From: UBA288 sp050178135
GTDB taxonomy: Archaea > Halobacteriota > Methanomicrobia > Methanomicrobiales > Methanospirillaceae
Direction: 5' to 3'
NCBI GenBank assembly: GCA_050178135.1
Contig: JBFXGJ010000007.1
Location: 1 to 64,000 of the forward strand
DNA length: 64,000 bases
Shown: positions 26,381 through 35,289 of the stretch, piece by piece
How positions within the stretch are numbered: position 1 is the stretch's first letter
How the letters are laid out: each line of letters starts with the position of its first letter
Made by a program: the position numbers and the translations under genes
Notes under the pieces: model-generated
The model's database searches: none
Seen by the model: the letters and a program-made list of their open reading frames with translations, nothing else
What the model was told of the DNA's origin: nothing

Positions 26381-28102
26381 TCAGCGTCGCAGGAAGAGAG
26401 ACTCGAGCCGACTCCGAGAGAAGGTCACGACCGTAGGACGGCCGTGAGGGCAGGTCAGGGGAGACTGCGCCGCCATCAGCTGAGCGATCAGGCGCTCGCC
26501 CTGTTCCATGGAGAGAATGGCTCCCGCCCGGATCGCCCCGTGGCAGGCGACCAGGCGGACGAGGCGCTCCGCGGCGCCGGGCCCCACCCCACCCCCGATC
26601 CACTCGCCCACTATCTCTCGGACGGTCTCTGCCGGCACCTCGTGCCCGAGGACAACAGGGACGCTCCGGATCGCCACCTGTCCTTCACCGAACGGCTCGA
26701 CCGCGAAACCGGCCGCCAGCAGGTCCTCGTGAGCCTCCTCGAGGAGCGCTCGCTCCCGGGGGCTGCAGTCGATCACCACCGGGACGAGGAGCTCCTGCGT
26801 TCCCGACCTCCCGCGGGTGACAAGCTGCTCGTAGAGCACGCGCTCGTGGGCCGCATGCTGATCGATCAGGACGAGGTCGCCCGCCGCCGTCCTGCCGACC
26901 AGGTAGGTCCGGTCAACCTGGCCCAGGAGCTCGATCTCGGAGACCGGTGGAGCGGGTTGTTCGATGGTGGTCTGGCGGAGCTGGTGATCAGTCCGCACCC
27001 GGTATGACGGAACCGGCTCTCCGACGCTGCGACTCGGTTCCCGTGCCGGATCCTGGCGCTCCGCCAGATGGTGATACGAGGGAGCGGTCCCGGGAAAGGG
27101 AGGACGGAGCGCCTCGAGCGCGGACGCAACTGCCGATGAGACCGCGGTCAGAACCTCAGGCTCCCGCGACAGGCGGACCTGCCGCTTGGCAGGGTGGACG
27201 TTCACGTCGACGAGGGACAGATCGATCTCGAGCATCAGGACGGCGAACGGGTACCGGTCGGTCGGAAGCAGGGTCCCGAACCCCGCCCGGACCGCCCCGG
27301 CGATAGGGGGGCTCACCACCGTCCGTCCGTTGACCGCGAGAAAGACCTGGTACGGGTTCGGCCGCTGCACCCCGGGCGGCGCCACGAACCCCGAGACACG
27401 GCAGGCAGGCGCAACGGTGTCGACCTCGAGCAGCCCGGACCCGACTTCAGGTCCGAAGAGCGACGCGATCGCCTCCGCGAGGCCTGTGCCGGGCGTGGAG
27501 AGGCGGGTCCGCCCGTTGTGAATGAGTCGGAACTGCCGGTCGGGCCATGCAAGCGCGAGCCTCTCAACCACTCCCGCGATGTGGCCCATCTCGGTCCCGA
27601 TACTCTTCTGGAACTTGCGGCGCGCCGGGGTATTGAAGAAGAGGTCCTCGACCGTGACCGTGGTCCCAAACGGCGCAGGAACCTCGCCGGTCTCCTCCAC
27701 CATCCCGCCGACGGTCACGATCCGGGCGGCGAGAAGGTCACCCTCGCGCCGTGAGATGATCGAAAGGCGCGACACGGCGGCGATAGAAGCGAGGGCCTCG
27801 CCTCGAAAGCCCATCGTGGCAACCGCACCCAGGTCCTCAACCTCGCGGAGCTTGCTGGTCGTGTGTGGCAGGATCGCGAGCTGGAGGTCCTCCGCCGACA
27901 TGCCACACCCATCGTCGGTGACCCGCACCGAGGCGATCGCGCCGGCACGGGACTCGATCGCAATGAAGACGCGACCGGAACCGGCGTCCAGCGCATTCTC
28001 TGCCAGTTCCTTCACGACCGAGGCGGACCGCTCGATCACCTCGCCGGCGGCGATCTTCGTGATCGTGGCCGGATCCAGATGTCGGATCGCACTTCCGCTC
28101 AT
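26381..28102 (-). CDS. mutL: DNA mismatch repair protein MutL
   Basis: This 573-residue GHKL ATPase connects mismatch recognition to strand incision. N-terminal motifs are ELAENALDAGSGRVFI, DDGCGMS and GFRGEALASIAAVSRLSI. The C-terminal domain keeps the endonuclease motif DQHAAHERVLYE, plus ACHGAIRAG and CPHGRPT. This is the nicking MutL type found in organisms without MutH. It overlaps mutS by four bases, so the pair is translationally coupled. A variable linker (about residues 330-385) lies between the domains. Confidence 0.96.
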   Translation of the reverse strand: MSGSAIRHLDPATITKIAAGEVIERSASVVKELAENALDAGSGRVFIAIESRAGAIASVRVTDDGCGMSAEDLQLAILPHTTSKLREVEDLGAVATMGFRGEALASIAAVSRLSIISRREGDLLAARIVTVGGMVEETGEVPAPFGTTVTVEDLFFNTPARRKFQKSIGTEMGHIAGVVERLALAWPDRQFRLIHNGRTRLSTPGTGLAEAIASLFGPEVGSGLLEVDTVAPACRVSGFVAPPGVQRPNPYQVFLAVNGRTVVSPPIAGAVRAGFGTLLPTDRYPFAVLMLEIDLSLVDVNVHPAKRQVRLSREPEVLTAVSSAVASALEALRPPFPGTAPSYHHLAERQDPAREPSRSVGEPVPSYRVRTDHQLRQTTIEQPAPPVSEIELLGQVDRTYLVGRTAAGDLVLIDQHAAHERVLYEQLVTRGRSGTQELLVPVVIDCSPRERALLEEAHEDLLAAGFAVEPFGEGQVAIRSVPVVLGHEVPAETVREIVGEWIGGGVGPGAAERLVRLVACHGAIRAGAILSMEQGERLIAQLMAAQSPLTCPHGRPTVVTFSRSRLESLFLRR

Positions 28103-30711
28103 TGATCCGCCTCCTGCCTGAGGCGATAGAGCGCCTGGAGCGCCTCGAACGGGGTCATCCGGTCGGGTTCCAGGGCACGGAGGGAGGCGAGAGCTGGGTG
28201 CTCGGGAGGCCTGCTGGGGTCGGGGTCGACCGGGAGGAGCATCTGGGTGTAGCGAACCCGGCGGGGGCCGGAGCCCGTCTCGCGCGCCGCTTCGCGCCGG
28301 ACCAGGTCCGCGAGGATAGCACCGGCCCGCTCAATCACAAACGGCGGGACGCCGGCGAGCTCGGCGACGTGGACGCCGTAGGACCGGTCGGTCGCGCCGG
28401 GGATGATCGTCCGGGTGAAGATCACCGAGGAGCCGGTGTCCTTCACCGCCATGTGGTAATTGCGCACCCGGGGGAGCTCGTTCTCGGTCTCGACCAGTTC
28501 ATGGAAGTGGGTTGCGAAGAGGGTCCGCGGGCCGCTCTTTCCCTTCCCGTGCAGGAACTCCAGGACCGCCCGGGCGATCGCGTACCCGTCGAGGGTGCTC
28601 GTCCCCCGTCCGATCTCGTCGAGCACGACCAGGCTCCGGGGAGTTGCGTGGACGAGGATGTTCGCGAGTTCGAGCATCTCGACCATGAAGGTTGACTGGC
28701 CAGAGGCCAGGTCGTCGAACGCCCCGACCCGGGTGAAGACCCGGTCCACGACCCCGATCGTCGCATGGTCTGCCGGCACGAACATCCCGCACTGGGCCAT
28801 CACAGTGATCAGCGCCACCGCCCGCATGTAGGTCGACTTGCCGGCCATGTTCGCGCCGGTGATCACCAGGATCTGCTCGGTCGTTGCATCGAGCACGGTG
28901 TCGTTCGGGACGAACGGCTCGGTGGCACGCCGCTCGACGACCGGGTGGCGCCCGCCGCGGACCAGAATCCCGGTCCCATTGGTAACAACGGGGCGGGTGT
29001 ACCGGTTCTCGACCGCGACCTCCGCCGTGCAGGCGAAGAGGTCGAGGAGGGCGATCGAACGGGCGGTCGCCTGGAGGGCCGGCACCTCGGTTCCGATCGC
29101 CGCGACAAGGGCACGAAAGGCCTCCTGCTCTCGCTCGCCGAGCCGTTCGTCCGCGTGGGCGATCTCCGCCTCCTTCTCCCGGAGGTCCGGGAGGGTAAAA
29201 CGCTCGCCGTTCGCGGTCGTCTGCCGCCGCTCGTACTCGGGTGGCACCTGCGCCGCCTGCGTGCGGGAGACCTCGATGTAGTAGCCGAAGACCCGGTTGT
29301 AGCCGATCTTCAGGGACCGGATCCCGGTCCGTTCGCGTTCGGCCTGCTGCAGGGCGGCGACCCAGTCCCGGCCGTTTGCGGCAAGGGACCGGAGTCGGTC
29401 GAGCTCGGGGTCGTATCCCTCCCGGATCATGCCGCCGTTTCGCGCGACCGCGGGGGCATCGTCGATGATCGCACGGGCGACCAGGCTGGCGAGCTCTTCG
29501 TGCCGGCCGAGCTCGGCACGGGCGGCGCCGACCAGTTCGGGGAGGGGAGCGGCGCCGTCGAGGAGCGCGGCGAGGCCGGGAAGGGCCTCGAGTGACCGGC
29601 GGAGTGCCCCCAGATCCCGCGGCGAGGCGGAACCGCAGGCGACCCTGCCGGCGATCCGTTCCAGGTCCGCGACCTCGCCGAGCCGGCGCCTGAGGTCGCG
29701 CCGGACGGCGGTCCGATCGACGAAGAACTCGACCGCGTCGAGCCGACGAGCGATCACCCGGGGGTCGACAACGGGGTCGACCACCCGTACACGGAGGAGG
29801 CGTGCGCCCATCGGCGTCACGGTCCGGTCCAGGACCGCGAGGAGGGTAGCCCCCTTCCTGTCGCCCCGGACCGGCTGGACCAGTTCCAGGTTACGGATCG
29901 TGATCGCATCGAGGACCGGACCATCACCCCCCTCCCCGACGAGCGCCAGGCTCCGGACCTGGGGAAGGGGCGCGTGGTTCATCGCCTCGGCGTAGGCGAG
30001 CGCGGCCCCTGCCGCAGCAACCGCCACGGGATCGGGCGTCGCCCCCTCGTCCTGGAGGCGGTGCCCGAGCAGCGCTTGTGCCGCCCCGCGGTCGAAGGCG
30101 GCATCGGCGGCGCGGGTCACCACGGTCTCGTCCGGGCCGAGGACCTCCAGGATCGGTCCCTCGTACCCGGCGGGGACGATGACCTCCTCGGGGGACCGGC
30201 GGGCCAGCTCGGCGAGCACGGCGGACCGGCCCTCCCCTGCCGGGACGGCGTACGCGGAAAACTCGCCGGTCGAGGCGTCGAGGAGGGCGATGCCGAGCCG
30301 CTCGGGAAAGGGTGCAAGGGCCATCAGGTAACGGGCACGGGGCGATTCGAGCATCGCGCCGTCGACCAGTGTCCCGGGGGTGACGACCCGGACCACCTCG
30401 CGCCGGACGAGCCCCTTCGCCTTCTTCGGGTCCTCCATCTGCTCGGCGATCGCGACACGGTAGCCTTTCCGCACGAGCCGGGCGACATACGAGTCGGCCG
30501 CATGGTATGGAACGCCGGCGAGGGGGATCCGCCTCCCCTCCGCGTCGGTGCCGCGGGAGGTGAGCACGATGTCGAGCTCACGGGAGATCGTCTCGGCGTC
30601 GGCACCGAAGGTCTCGTAGAAGTCACCCATGCGGCAGAGGAGGAGCGCGTCGGGGTGCTGGCGCTTCGCCTCGTAGTACTGGCGCATGCCGGGGGAGAGA
30701 CCGTCGCTCAT
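28099..30711 (-). CDS. mutS: DNA mismatch repair protein MutS
   Basis: This mismatch-binding ATPase has 870 residues. The intercalating Phe-x-Glu motif is in CRMGDFYETFGADAETISREL near residue 35, and the Walker A motif is ITGANMAGKSTYMRAVA. Other markers are LVVLDEIGRGTSTLDGYAIA and LFATHFHELVE. The layout matches bacterial-type MutS1. The frame is open 72 codons upstream, but MSDGLSPGMRQYYEAKRQ is the natural start. A TATA-like gttatatcgg lies about 30 bases upstream. mutS1-mutL in archaea is usually attributed to transfer from bacteria. Confidence 0.96.
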   Translation of the reverse strand: MSDGLSPGMRQYYEAKRQHPDALLLCRMGDFYETFGADAETISRELDIVLTSRGTDAEGRRIPLAGVPYHAADSYVARLVRKGYRVAIAEQMEDPKKAKGLVRREVVRVVTPGTLVDGAMLESPRARYLMALAPFPERLGIALLDASTGEFSAYAVPAGEGRSAVLAELARRSPEEVIVPAGYEGPILEVLGPDETVVTRAADAAFDRGAAQALLGHRLQDEGATPDPVAVAAAGAALAYAEAMNHAPLPQVRSLALVGEGGDGPVLDAITIRNLELVQPVRGDRKGATLLAVLDRTVTPMGARLLRVRVVDPVVDPRVIARRLDAVEFFVDRTAVRRDLRRRLGEVADLERIAGRVACGSASPRDLGALRRSLEALPGLAALLDGAAPLPELVGAARAELGRHEELASLVARAIIDDAPAVARNGGMIREGYDPELDRLRSLAANGRDWVAALQQAERERTGIRSLKIGYNRVFGYYIEVSRTQAAQVPPEYERRQTTANGERFTLPDLREKEAEIAHADERLGEREQEAFRALVAAIGTEVPALQATARSIALLDLFACTAEVAVENRYTRPVVTNGTGILVRGGRHPVVERRATEPFVPNDTVLDATTEQILVITGANMAGKSTYMRAVALITVMAQCGMFVPADHATIGVVDRVFTRVGAFDDLASGQSTFMVEMLELANILVHATPRSLVVLDEIGRGTSTLDGYAIARAVLEFLHGKGKSGPRTLFATHFHELVETENELPRVRNYHMAVKDTGSSVIFTRTIIPGATDRSYGVHVAELAGVPPFVIERAGAILADLVRREAARETGSGPRRVRYTQMLLPVDPDPSRPPEHPALASLRALEPDRMTPFEALQALYRLRQEADQ

Positions 30712-30802
30712 GCCGTCTCTGTATACGTCGACCCGGGCCGATATAACTGCCGCCATCGCGGTCGCTCGACGGACGGGAAAGACGTGCGCGGCCCTGGACG
30801 GG

Positions 30803-31174
30803 TCACCCGCGCCCGGGCGAATCGTCCTCTGACACCCCGAGCACCTCCCGTGCGCGGCAGAGGAGTTCCTCCTGCCCGTGAACTTCCAGGTACGCGAGAA
30901 AGGCATCGACGGCACTGTCGCCCTCAAACCGGGCCCGCTCGATCACGCAGGACAGATCGAACGGGCAGACCTCCTTTTCGACGACATGGAGCGCTCCTTC
31001 CGGGCAGGCATCGACACAGGCGCCGCATCCGTCGCAGAGTCGCTCGTCCAGGAGCCTCGACGTCCCGTCGGGGATGGCAAGAGCATGGTTCGGGCAGTCC
31101 GGGAGGCAGAGCCCGCACCCGATGCACTGGCCCGGGTTGACCTCGATCACCGGCCGCAAGACCCGGGAGCTCAC
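30803..31174 (-). CDS. Small two-cluster (2x[4Fe-4S]) ferredoxin-like protein
   Basis: The 123-residue product has two full cluster motifs, CIGCGLCLPDCP and CDGCGACVDACP, followed by CPFDLSCVIERARFEG and a helical tail (AFLAYLEVHGQEELLCRAREVLG). The frame is open far upstream with low-complexity Ser/Arg sequence that looks like a shadow, so I chose the GTG at 31174 preceding SSRVLRPVIEVNPGQ; other GTGs a few codons upstream are possible. Its tail resembles the central part of the neighbouring 286-residue ferredoxin, which suggests a duplicated and shortened copy. Electron donor and acceptor are unknown. Confidence 0.7.
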   Translation of the reverse strand: MSSRVLRPVIEVNPGQCIGCGLCLPDCPNHALAIPDGTSRLLDERLCDGCGACVDACPEGALHVVEKEVCPFDLSCVIERARFEGDSAVDAFLAYLEVHGQEELLCRAREVLGVSEDDSPGRG

Positions 31175-31250
31175 CGGTACACCCCCATCCGCCGGCACGT
31201 CGACCACCCGCTTCCGATGCGGAAGGGGGCGAGGGACTTCATCATGGATC

Positions 31251-32111
31251 TCAGAGAACCTCGCCTTGTATCGAGATCGTCTCTTCGACAATCGGTATGG
31301 TCTTACCCGACCGCGCGATCGCCCGGTCGACCACAGCCCGCGTCCCGGTGCAGCAGGGGACCTCCATCCGGAGGACCGTGATCGAGCGGATCTCGTGGCG
31401 CGAGAGGATGGCGGCCAGGCGCTCGACATAGTCGTCGAGGTCGGCGTCCAGCTTCGGACAGAAGATGATCGCGACCCGACCGCGCAGGAACTCCCGGTGG
31501 AACCCGGCCCGGGCGACAGGGACGCAGTCCGCCGCGATGAGGAGGTCCGCATTATCGAAGTATGCCGCGCCCGGGTTCAGGAGGCGGAGCTGGACCGGCC
31601 ACTGGCGGAGCTCAGAGACAGGGTGGTGGCCTTTCGGGCCCACTTCGGCGGACGGCCCGCGCTCGATGGACCGGGCGGCAGCCCCGGGGCACTCTCCCGG
31701 CGGGCACACAGAACCCTGCCGGGGGCCGCCAGGCGTGGTCCCTGCCAACCCGGACCGGTGCTCCGGCACCGGGATGCCGATCTCTACCAGGTATTCCAGG
31801 GCCTGTCGGTAGAGGGCTGTCTCACCATGACCGACGAGGTGTTCGAGGTGCGCCCGGATAACGGCCTGCCCCTGCGGGACGATCTTCGCCATTACGGCCT
31901 TCTCGTCGTAGGGCTCCGCCTCACGCTCGATGACAGAGATTGCGCCCTCCGGACACGTCCCGATGCAGGCACCGAGCCCGTCGCAGAAGAGATCGCTGAC
32001 GAGCCGCGCCTTCCCCTCGATGATCTGCAGCGCCCCCTCGGGGCAGTCCGGGATGCACTCGCCGCACCCCGTGCACTTCTCTTCGTCAATCGTGATGATC
32101 TTCCGTCTCAT
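31251..32111 (-). CDS. Ferredoxin-domain iron-sulfur oxidoreductase with C-terminal cysteine domain
   Basis: This 286-residue protein begins with a full motif, CTGCGECIPDCP, and a second one, CDGLGACIGTCP, in which leucine replaces the second cysteine. It continues with EREAEPYDEKAV, an interdomain region, and a C-terminal domain with LIAADCVPVARAGFH, FCPKLDAD and MEVPCCTGTR. Similar proteins occur widely in anaerobes without known function. It lies directly upstream of the smaller ferredoxin on the same strand with a 76-base gap. The substrate may be a metal or a redox partner; this is not known. Confidence 0.8.
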   Translation of the reverse strand: MRRKIITIDEEKCTGCGECIPDCPEGALQIIEGKARLVSDLFCDGLGACIGTCPEGAISVIEREAEPYDEKAVMAKIVPQGQAVIRAHLEHLVGHGETALYRQALEYLVEIGIPVPEHRSGLAGTTPGGPRQGSVCPPGECPGAAARSIERGPSAEVGPKGHHPVSELRQWPVQLRLLNPGAAYFDNADLLIAADCVPVARAGFHREFLRGRVAIIFCPKLDADLDDYVERLAAILSRHEIRSITVLRMEVPCCTGTRAVVDRAIARSGKTIPIVEETISIQGEVL

Positions 32112-32316
32112 GCTGACCTCCAGGACTCCCTATCCGCAGGATTGCGGGATGGACCCCGTGAATAATAACGGCTCTGGGGTCGTATTGAAGCCTGCGGTGA
32201 AGACACCGGTCCGGGAGAGGAGATCGCGCAGGAGGGAGGTGGGGACGGACGAAAGAACACCCATCGTGCGAAGAGCCGGCAGATGAAACAGATAGCAGAG
32301 ACAGAGAGAGAAAAAT

Positions 32317-32400
32317 GCGAGGGAGGCGATTCGAACGCCCGAACTCCTGCGAGACCAGGCCCTGAACCTGGCGCCGTTGACCTGGCTTGGCTACCCTCGC
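32317..32400 (-). tRNA. tRNA-Leu (anticodon CAG)
   Basis: The 84-base gene has a seven-base acceptor stem (GCGAGGG with CCCTCGC), a D arm with AGCCAAGCCAGGTC, an anticodon stem CCAGG/CCTGG with loop TTCAGGG giving CAG, a long class II variable arm and a T arm with GTTCGAATC. CCA is not encoded. A T-rich stretch follows immediately on the minus strand and can act as terminator. No intron. Confidence 0.95.
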
Positions 32401-32452
32401 GCCTGAATATATACGGGGGTCGGAGAGATAAAGATTGGTGTTCCCCAGACCC

Positions 32453-34132
32453 CTATCTCTTCTTCCCGTTTCCATTCTGGAATTTCTTCAGCTCGGCGTC
32501 CCGGAGCTCGTTCCGCCTGATCTTGCCCGAGATTGTCTTCGGGAGGGTCTCGACGAACTCGACCAGGCGCGGGTACTTGTAGGGTGCGGTCACCTTCTTA
32601 ACATGCGTCTGGAGCTCCCGCACCAGCATCTCCGAAGGCTTGAAACCGGGGGTCAGGACCACGAATGCCTTGACCACCAGGCCCCGGATAACATCCGGGG
32701 AACCCACCACGGCCGCTTCCTGGACGGCAGGGTGCTCCAGCAGGGCTGACTCGACCTCGAACGGGCCGATCCGGTACCCCGATGACTTGATCACGTCGTC
32801 ATCTCGCCCGATGAACCAGAAGTAACCGTCTGTATCCATGCACGCCTTGTCGCCGGTGTAGTACCAGCCATCGACGAACGACCGATCGTTCTCCTCCTCC
32901 GAGGCGATGTACTCGCGGAAGAGTCCGACAGGTCGTGGGTCAAGGGCGATCGCGATCCTCCCTTCCTGACCGACCTCAACTGGCCGCCCGTCGTCGTCGT
33001 GGAGCTCTATCGTCCAGCCGGGGGCCGGCCTGCCCATCGAGCCCGGTTTCGACTCCATGCACGGGAACGTACCGATGCAGAGCACGGTCTCGGTCTGGCC
33101 GTAGCCCTCGAAGATCGTGACCCCGGTCGCCTCCTTCCAGACACGGATCACCTCGGGGTTGAGGGGTTCGCCGGCCGACGTGCAGTGACGGAGCTCAGAG
33201 AAGTCGAACTTATCCAGGTCGGCGAGGATCAGCATCCGGTAGATGGTGGGGGGGCAGCAGAACGTGGTGATTGCGTACCGCTCGAGCAGGGGGAGGATCT
33301 CGGTCGCCTTGAACTTGCCCCGGATGTCGTAAACGAAGATCGCGGCACCCTGGATCCACTGTCCGAAGATCTTACCCCACGCCGACTTCGCCCACCCGGT
33401 GTCGGAGAGGGTGAAGTGGAGGTCGTTGTGCTTCAGATCGTGCCAGAGCGCCGCCGTCACGATGTGGCCCAGGGGATAGGATTGGTCGTGGAGCACCATC
33501 TTCGGCTCGCCGGTCGTTCCGGAGGTGAAGAAGATGATCATCGGGTCGGTCGACCGGGTCCGGGCCATGCCGGGCAGCTGGATCAGTTTGTGGGAGACCG
33601 GGGCCGGATAGGTCAGTTCCTCCACGTAATTGATCCAGCCCTCGCGGGAACCGTCGACCACCATCCGGCCCATGAGGGACTCGCACTCCGAGTAGATTGC
33701 ATCGACCTTCGGGGCGGTCTCCATATCGGTGATCACCAGCTTGAACTGCCCGAGGTCGATCCGGTACCGTATGTCTTTGGACGTCAGCATGGTCGGGCCC
33801 GGGGAGACGACGGCCCCGAGCTTGATCAGGGCGAGCGTCAGGATCCACCACTCGGGGATCCGGTGGAGCATCAGCATCACGTGGTCGCCCTTGTGGATCC
33901 CGTATTTCAAAAGGATGTTCGCCGCGGCGTTCGAGAGCCCCATCAGGTCCCAGAAGGTGAACTTCTTCTCGTTCCCCTTCTGATCCGTCCAGATCATGGC
34001 GAGCTTATTCCGGTCCTTTCTCGCCCACTCGTCAACCACGTCGAACCCGAAGTTGTAGAATTCTGGGACCTCGATCTTGAAGTCCCGGCAGGCCTCGACG
34101 TAGTCCTTCATGTTGTGCTGATCCTCGCCCAT
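32453..34132 (-). CDS. AMP-forming acyl-CoA synthetase (acetyl/medium-chain type)
   Basis: The enzyme activates a carboxylic acid with ATP and coenzyme A. The 559-residue protein has the adenylate motif IIFFTSGTTGEPKMVLHD, then FEGYGQTETVLCIGTFP, WYYTGDKACMDTDGYFWFIGRDDDVIKSSGYRIGPFEVES, and the C-terminal lysine region PKTISGKIRRNELR. The set is typical of the medium-chain/acetyl-CoA synthetase subgroup (MACS) often found in Methanomicrobiales, where acetate assimilation is needed. Chain length is not decidable from sequence here. MKDYVEACRDF, eight residues later, is an alternative start. Confidence 0.88.
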   Translation of the reverse strand: MGEDQHNMKDYVEACRDFKIEVPEFYNFGFDVVDEWARKDRNKLAMIWTDQKGNEKKFTFWDLMGLSNAAANILLKYGIHKGDHVMLMLHRIPEWWILTLALIKLGAVVSPGPTMLTSKDIRYRIDLGQFKLVITDMETAPKVDAIYSECESLMGRMVVDGSREGWINYVEELTYPAPVSHKLIQLPGMARTRSTDPMIIFFTSGTTGEPKMVLHDQSYPLGHIVTAALWHDLKHNDLHFTLSDTGWAKSAWGKIFGQWIQGAAIFVYDIRGKFKATEILPLLERYAITTFCCPPTIYRMLILADLDKFDFSELRHCTSAGEPLNPEVIRVWKEATGVTIFEGYGQTETVLCIGTFPCMESKPGSMGRPAPGWTIELHDDDGRPVEVGQEGRIAIALDPRPVGLFREYIASEEENDRSFVDGWYYTGDKACMDTDGYFWFIGRDDDVIKSSGYRIGPFEVESALLEHPAVQEAAVVGSPDVIRGLVVKAFVVLTPGFKPSEMLVRELQTHVKKVTAPYKYPRLVEFVETLPKTISGKIRRNELRDAELKKFQNGNGKKR

Positions 34133-34215
34133 ACGAAACAGTACTGGATTAGGCCCGGGGGGACATTAATTCTGCGCGAAACGGCCGGTTTTCCGGCCTT
34201 CAAATTGAGATAAAG

Positions 34216-34242
34216 GTTCTCCAGAACTATTATGTTTTAAAG
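34216..34242 (+). promoter_or_regulatory. Promoter of tbp with an adjacent inverted repeat
   Basis: A perfect inverted repeat gttct-cc-agaac (34216-34227) lies just upstream of a TATA-like ttttaaag (34235-34242), and the ATG follows 19 bases after the TATA. The message would be leaderless or nearly so. The repeat is placed where a regulator could compete with or assist TBP/TFB. Confidence 0.45.
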
Positions 34243-34260
34243 GGCAGCATAGATAGAGAG

Positions 34261-34815
34261 ATGGAAGAGAAACGATACGAGTCACTCAAGATCGAGAATA
34301 TCGTCGCCTCTGGTGTGATCGCGGACTCGATCGATCTCGCCGATGTTTCGCAGCGGATCCCGGCCTGCGAACTCAATACTAAGCGCTTTCCGGGTGCGGT
34401 CTATCGTATCGAGAAGCCGAAGATCGCGTCGCTGATCTTCAGCTCGGGCAAGGTCGTCCTGACCGGCATCCGGGACCGGCAGGCCCTCTCCGATGGACTC
34501 GAGATCATTATGAACTCCCTCCGCGAGGCCGGCGTCGCCTGCTACGACGAGCCGAGGGTCGCGGTGACCAACATCGTCTGCTCCTACGACATCGGGAAGT
34601 ACATCAACCTGAACAAGGTGGTGATCACCCTGAACCTGGAGAACATCGAGTACGAGCCCGAACAGTTCCCTGGTCTCGTCTACCGAATCAAGGACCCGAA
34701 GATCGTGGCGCTCCTCTTCAGCTCCGGAAAGATCATCCTGACCGGAGGCAAGACCGTCGAGGACATCAAGCGAGGTCTCGACTTCCTCGAGCAGAAGCTC
34801 GAGTCGATCATGTGA
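34261..34815 (+). CDS. tbp: TATA-box-binding protein
   Basis: TBP nucleates transcription by binding boxA. The 184-residue protein has the two imperfect direct repeats of the saddle fold, each carrying the motif 'YRIxxPKIxxLxFSSGKxxLTG': YRIEKPKIASLIFSSGKVVL near residue 54 and YRIKDPKIVALLFSSGKIIL near residue 140. The N-terminus starts immediately with the first repeat, as usual in archaea. It is divergent from the acyl-CoA synthetase and is followed by a region of decayed genes. Confidence 0.97.
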   Translation: MEEKRYESLKIENIVASGVIADSIDLADVSQRIPACELNTKRFPGAVYRIEKPKIASLIFSSGKVVLTGIRDRQALSDGLEIIMNSLREAGVACYDEPRVAVTNIVCSYDIGKYINLNKVVITLNLENIEYEPEQFPGLVYRIKDPKIVALLFSSGKIILTGGKTVEDIKRGLDFLEQKLESIM

Positions 34816-34997
34816 TGGACCTCCTCCGTCTCTTTTCTACCAGAAATGCCAACGGACAACGTCACTCTTGTCGTCGAGAACGGGTTGATGATTGAACCCG
34901 GTCGGGGGTGCCGATGATGGGTGGGGCGGAGAACACGCAGCGGCACCCTTCACCACTGCAGCGGACGGTCTCCCGGCACCCCTCGTGCACCCCCTGG

Positions 34998-35196
34998 CGC
35001 GACCCCCGATCGCGGTTTTCCTCGTCAAGGTGATCGGGGCCATGGATCTGGTCGCAGTGCTGCTCGGGGGCATCCCCGTCTGCCCTGGCGCGGGAGCACT
35101 CGCCGCCCAGTGCCGGTTCGGTGCCCGCACCGCGGCAGGTCGAACGCGATCGCCAGGCTCGGACTGGTGCTGATCGAGGGCTTCGCATCCAGGTAG
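34998..35196 (+). pseudogene. Remnant of a molybdate/sulfate permease (MOT1-like)
   Basis: One frame encodes VKVIGAMDLVAVLLGGIPVC followed by PGAGALAAQCRFGARTAAG. This matches the MOT1 hallmark 'GxxPVCHGAGGLAxQYRFGARTGG', with the usual His and Tyr replaced. A one-base shift then gives RSNAIARLGLVLIEGFASR, which fits the next part of the family (SNVIAGLxLLxIAL). The flanking helices are absent. The gene is therefore truncated, frameshifted and not functional. Confidence 0.6.
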
Positions 35197-35289
35197 GGCG
35201 CGGTCGCTCTCTTCCCGACGGGACTGCTCGCGGCCCCCTCCCGGGGGTCACATCCAAGATGGGCTGCGCAGCCCCCGGATGGACACTCC

